Below, in pieces: positions 21,662 to 24,535 of a stretch of 24,535 nt of DNA. A model generated the notes under the pieces. That model worked only from the letters and a program-made list of their open reading frames with translations. It made no database searches and was not told where the DNA came from. Source of the DNA: an uncultured Eggerthella sp. (lineage in GTDB: Bacteria; Actinomycetota; Coriobacteriia; Coriobacteriales; Eggerthellaceae); contig UQVJ01000017.1 in the NCBI GenBank assembly GCA_900544455.1, positions 1 to 24,535 of the forward strand. The letters are read 5' to 3'. The translations under genes and the position numbers were made by a program. Position 1 is the stretch's first letter. Each line of letters starts with the position of its first letter.

Positions 21662-22813
21662 ATGGATTTTGCTCTCACCGACGAGCAGGAACTTCTTGTT
21701 GAGTCCCTCAAGGAGTATGCAGACCGCTACTTCGACGATGAGTCCGTACGTCAGATGTATGAAAACCATCAGGTTAGCGCCGAGGCCCAGGACGCATATC
21801 GCGACGCAGGCTTCCCCTTCATGGGCCTTCCCGAAGAGGTTGGTGGCATTCCTACGGACCACGTAACCCTGGGTCTCATGACCGAGAAGCTCTATGAGTT
21901 CACTGGTGCTATGACTCCCTTCATGACCGGTATGCTCGCTTGCGCTGACCTTGCAGAGTTCGGCACTCCTGAGCAGTCCGCAGTTATCATGGAAGAGTAC
22001 GAGAAGTCCGGCCAGTCCGTTGCTGCTCTCTGCCTCTCTGAGCCCGCTGCTGGTTCCGACAACATGGGCATGACCATGACCTCTAAGAAGCAGGCTGATG
22101 GTACGTATGTCCTGAACGGTCAGAAGACTTGGGTTACCAATGGTGCTGACGTTCCTTACTACATCGTTATCTGCAAGGACGAGGAACCTGCTCGCGAAAA
22201 CAACAAGATGTCTCTCTGGCTTGTTAAGCGCGAGACCGAGGGTGTTTCCACCGCTCACCTGACCAAACTTGGTCAGCACACCGTTCCTTTCGTTGACGTA
22301 TTCTTCGACAATGTTGTTGTTGACGAGTCCCAGCGCATTGGTGAAGCTGGTGCTGGTTGGCTGCTGCTCATGAAGAACTTCGAGTTCGAGCGCTGCCTCG
22401 TTGTTGCTCAGGGTCTTGGCCTTGCTCAGGCTGCTCAGAACGATGCTATCGCTTACGCTAAGGAGCGCATCGCTTTCGGTAAGCCGATCATCACCAACCC
22501 CCGTGTTCAGGGCCTCATCGAGCAGAACGAAATCATGCTTCAGCAGACCCGTCATTGGCTGTACTATTGCCTCTGGAAGCTCGATCAGGGTCAGTCCATC
22601 AACGCTGACATCGCTATGCTGAAGTCTTGGGGTACTCGTGCTCATCTTCAGATTGCTGATAATGCAATTGAGGTATACGGCGGCCTCGGTTATACTGAGG
22701 AAGTTCGTGTTGGTCGCATTTGGCGTGACCTTCGTGGTAATATGCTCGCTGGCGGTACGTGTGAGGTTATGGACTACATCGCCGGTCGTGCAATTCCTAA
22801 ACTGTATAAGTAA
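21662..22813 (+). CDS. CaiA-like acyl-CoA dehydrogenase/reductase
   Basis: 383 residues from ATG 21662, preceded by AAGGAG; an in-frame ATG at 21605 lacks a ribosome binding site. The protein begins MDFALTDEQELLVE and ends RDLRGNMLAGGTCEVMDY..GRAIPKLYK, both like E. coli CaiA (crotonobetainyl-CoA reductase). ACAD landmarks are ALCLSEPAAGSDNM, YVLNGQKTWVTNG, RIAFGKPI and EVYGGLGYTEE. The MCAD catalytic position is Gly (AGGTCEV), as in CaiA; a Glu instead appears in FEFERCLVVA, the position used by isovaleryl- and long-chain acyl-CoA dehydrogenases. First gene of an apparent operon with etfB and etfA, so electrons should come from or go to that ETF. Strong preference for GCT, GTT, TCC and CTC codons suggests high expression. 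The substrate is not known; carnitine or butyrobetaine derivatives are only possibilities. Confidence 0.92.
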   Translation: MDFALTDEQELLVESLKEYADRYFDDESVRQMYENHQVSAEAQDAYRDAGFPFMGLPEEVGGIPTDHVTLGLMTEKLYEFTGAMTPFMTGMLACADLAEFGTPEQSAVIMEEYEKSGQSVAALCLSEPAAGSDNMGMTMTSKKQADGTYVLNGQKTWVTNGADVPYYIVICKDEEPARENNKMSLWLVKRETEGVSTAHLTKLGQHTVPFVDVFFDNVVVDESQRIGEAGAGWLLLMKNFEFERCLVVAQGLGLAQAAQNDAIAYAKERIAFGKPIITNPRVQGLIEQNEIMLQQTRHWLYYCLWKLDQGQSINADIAMLKSWGTRAHLQIADNAIEVYGGLGYTEEVRVGRIWRDLRGNMLAGGTCEVMDYIAGRAIPKLYK

Positions 22814-22883
22814 CCCTACGCGCACTGCTGCACGTAACTCCCGTTTGTATAGGTAATACAAGGAGAATAGGAGCAAGAAAGTT

Positions 22884-23636
22884 ATGAAAATTGTTGTCGC
22901 AGTTAAAGTAGTAGCTGACGACCAGGACATCTTCGTCGCTGGCGATCGTACGCTTGACTACTCTAAGGCTCATCAGGTCATCAGCTCTTACGACAAGAAC
23001 GCTATCGAAGCTGCAGCTCAGCTCGCTGCTGCTAACGACGGTACCGTTACTGTTATCAGCGCTGCAACCTCCAAGGCTACCGACGCTAAGCTGAAGAAGG
23101 ATATCCTTTCTCGCGGCGTTGACGAGCTCATCATGGTTACCGATGATGCTTTGGCAACCGCTGACTCCTTCGCAACCGCTCAGGTTCTGAAGGGCATCGT
23201 TGAGGACAAGGTTTCCGATTACGACCTGATCCTCACTGGCGACGGTTCCGCTGACTTCTATGCTGGTCAGGTAAACGTTCAGCTCGCAGCTGCTCTTGGT
23301 GTACCCACCATCAACGAAGTTACCTCTATCGCTGCTGAAGGCGACAAGGTTGTTGTTGAGCGCACGCTCGAAGATGAAGTTGAGGAGATCGAGGTTCCCC
23401 TCCCCGCAGTTATCGCTGTATCTCCTTCCATCGGTGAGCCTCGCATCCCTGGCATGCGTGAGATCCTCGCAGCTGGCAAGAAGCCTTCCACCGTTGACGA
23501 GCTTGCTGGTGGCGTAGACGCTAAGATCGAGATCGAGGAGACCAAGGCTCCCGAGCTCGCTCCCCGTAAGCAGCAGATCTTCGAAGAAGGCGACATCGAC
23601 GCATTTGCGGCGGCTGTTGCTGAGGCACTCAAGTAG
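22884..23636 (+). CDS. etfB: Electron transfer flavoprotein beta subunit, FixA-like
   Basis: 250 residues; AGGAG elements precede the ATG. Forms a heterodimer with EtfA and carries electrons to or from acyl-CoA dehydrogenases. It follows E. coli FixA closely along its length: DDQDIFV and LDYSKAHQVISSYDKNAIEAA near the start, LSRGVDELIMV, YDLILTGDGSADFYAGQV, GVPTINEVTSI, ERTLEDEVEEIEVPLPAVIAV and PRIPGMREILAAGKKP. 70 nt after the CaiA-like gene and 20 nt before etfA, so one operon. Whether this ETF bifurcates electrons cannot be decided from sequence reading. Codon use is strongly biased, as in its neighbours. Confidence 0.96.
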   Translation: MKIVVAVKVVADDQDIFVAGDRTLDYSKAHQVISSYDKNAIEAAAQLAAANDGTVTVISAATSKATDAKLKKDILSRGVDELIMVTDDALATADSFATAQVLKGIVEDKVSDYDLILTGDGSADFYAGQVNVQLAAALGVPTINEVTSIAAEGDKVVVERTLEDEVEEIEVPLPAVIAVSPSIGEPRIPGMREILAAGKKPSTVDELAGGVDAKIEIEETKAPELAPRKQQIFEEGDIDAFAAAVAEALK

Positions 23637-23656
23637 AGATAAGGCGGTTCCAAAAC

Positions 23657-24535
23657 ATGAAAGCATTTGTTCTTGCAGAATCTACCGATGCTCAGCGCGC
23701 TCTCTGCGCTGGTGCTCGTACCATCGCTGACGAAGTAGTACTCGCAGTTGTTAAGGGTGCTCCTCTCACGGGCGTTGCCGACAAGGCATACGACGTAGAG
23801 CTTCCCGAAGGCCAGCCCGTTGAGAATGCTGCTGCTGGCGTTCAGGCTGCCTATGAAGCCGCTCAGCCCGACGTAGTGCTCGTTGAGCCTACTCCCCGCA
23901 ACAAGATCCTCGCTGGTCTTCTTGCTGCTAAGCTCGGCACCGCTGTTGTTTCCGACGTTACCGCATTCGACGGCGACGTTGTAACCAACATGTACTTCGG
24001 TGGCCTCGCTGCAAACAAGCAGAAGGCAACTGGCGCTAAGGTTTACACCGTAGCTGGTACCGCTTTCGCAGACGCAGAAGCAACTGGTTCCGACGATGTT
24101 GAGACCATCGCTTATGCTGCTCCCGAGAAGGCTCTCGTTCTTCGTGGCACCAAGGCTGTTCCCCGTGAGGGCGCAGACCTCACCAAGTGCGACGTTGTTG
24201 TTGGTGCTGGTCGTGGCTTCGCTGAGGAAGCTGACCTCCAGATGGCTCGCGATCTCTGCGCTAAGGTTGGCGCTGAGCTCGGTTGCTCTCGTCCTCTGGC
24301 TGAGAACGTTGATTGGCTGCCCCGCAACCTCTACATCGGCGTTTCCGGTCTGCAGCTTGCTCCCAAGGCTTACATTGCTCTCGGCATTTCCGGCCAGATG
24401 CAGCACATGGTAGGCGTTCAGGGTGCTGACACCATCATCGCAGTTAACAAGGATCAGAACGCACCTATCTTCAAGCAGTGCGACTACGGTATCGTTGGCG
24501 ATATCTACAAGGTTCTTCCTGCCTTGATCGAAGCG
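23657..24535 (+). CDS. etfA: Electron transfer flavoprotein alpha subunit, FixB-like (cut by window end)
   Basis: 293 codons from ATG 23657 run open to the window end; E. coli FixB has about 313 residues, so only some 20 are missing. The N-terminal domain is divergent. The C-terminal FAD domain is clear: VVVGAGRGF, LGCSRPLAENVDW, YIGVSGLQLAPKAYIALGIS, GQMQHMVGVQGADTIIAVNK and NAPIFKQCDYGIVGDIYKVL, matching FixB segment by segment. It binds the electron-carrying FAD and pairs with EtfB. The start is 20 nt after etfB; AAGGCGG upstream is a slightly distant ribosome binding site. Any further genes of the operon (for example a CoA-transferase or a ferredoxin) would be beyond the window. Confidence 0.95.
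   Translation, partial: MKAFVLAESTDAQRALCAGARTIADEVVLAVVKGAPLTGVADKAYDVELPEGQPVENAAAGVQAAYEAAQPDVVLVEPTPRNKILAGLLAAKLGTAVVSDVTAFDGDVVTNMYFGGLAANKQKATGAKVYTVAGTAFADAEATGSDDVETIAYAAPEKALVLRGTKAVPREGADLTKCDVVVGAGRGFAEEADLQMARDLCAKVGAELGCSRPLAENVDWLPRNLYIGVSGLQLAPKAYIALGISGQMQHMVGVQGADTIIAVNKDQNAPIFKQCDYGIVGDIYKVLPALIEA

Noticed and set aside
21614..22930. 438-codon open frame antisense to the CaiA-like gene
   Set aside because: The sense protein is a clear acyl-CoA dehydrogenase; its codon bias avoids codons that read as stops on the other strand, which opens long antisense frames. The antisense product is low-complexity Leu/Ser/Asn-rich.
23279..24406. 375-codon antisense frame across etfB/etfA
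   Set aside because: Same codon-bias artefact; both sense genes are well supported.

Overview
The window looks like a chromosomal segment of an anaerobic actinobacterium of the Coriobacteriia, most likely Eggerthellaceae-like. This is an inference from three things. Base composition is moderately GC-rich. The primary sigma factor has a long Lys/Ala-rich N-terminal extension, as in Actinobacteria. Anaerobe-type genes (radical SAM, CaiA/FixA/FixB-like proteins) sit among ordinary housekeeping genes. I see no mobile element, CRISPR array, rRNA gene or phage gene.

Layout. 1-2451: a minus-strand group made of a TetR-family regulator, an ATP-grasp (glutathionylspermidine-synthase-like) protein and the start of a small membrane protein. 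2452-3894: a divergent radical SAM gene whose promoter carries a short palindrome beside the -10 box. 4029-8234: metK, a 3' tandem repeat, a strong terminator, then priA. 8388-13455: the primary sigma factor, the bifunctional 23S rRNA methyltransferase rlmKL, and an ion-transporter-superfamily permease. 13498-15541 (minus): a solitary AlbA_2 (Schlafen-type) protein, a 77-residue hypothetical and a low-molecular-weight protein tyrosine phosphatase. 15639-17098 (minus): tRNA-Asn and a DEAD-box-type RNA helicase. 17235-18697: trpS and a CAU-anticodon tRNA. 18881-19541 (minus): a four-helix membrane protein of unknown role with a structured upstream region.

The last 4.6 kb is the most specialised part. 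Two acyl-CoA dehydrogenase-fold flavoproteins are transcribed divergently from a 514-bp AT-rich control region. The rightward one is followed by etfB (fixA-like) and etfA (fixB-like, cut by the window end). The rightward dehydrogenase, FixA and FixB all resemble the E. coli CaiA/FixA/FixB set, which reduces an enoyl-CoA (crotonobetainyl-CoA) with electrons from an ETF. The two dehydrogenases carry their probable catalytic glutamate at different positions. Both are preceded, at about 110-116 bp, by the same 12-bp element in mirrored orientation. This suggests a co-regulated ETF-dependent acyl-CoA oxidation/reduction module, possibly anaerobic enoyl-CoA respiration; the substrate cannot be read from the sequence.

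Other points worth a look: degenerate tandem repeats run into the terminators of both metK and trpS; the metK leader has two successive hairpins; and TATACT -10 boxes lie 6-7 nt from an ATG at priA and trpS.
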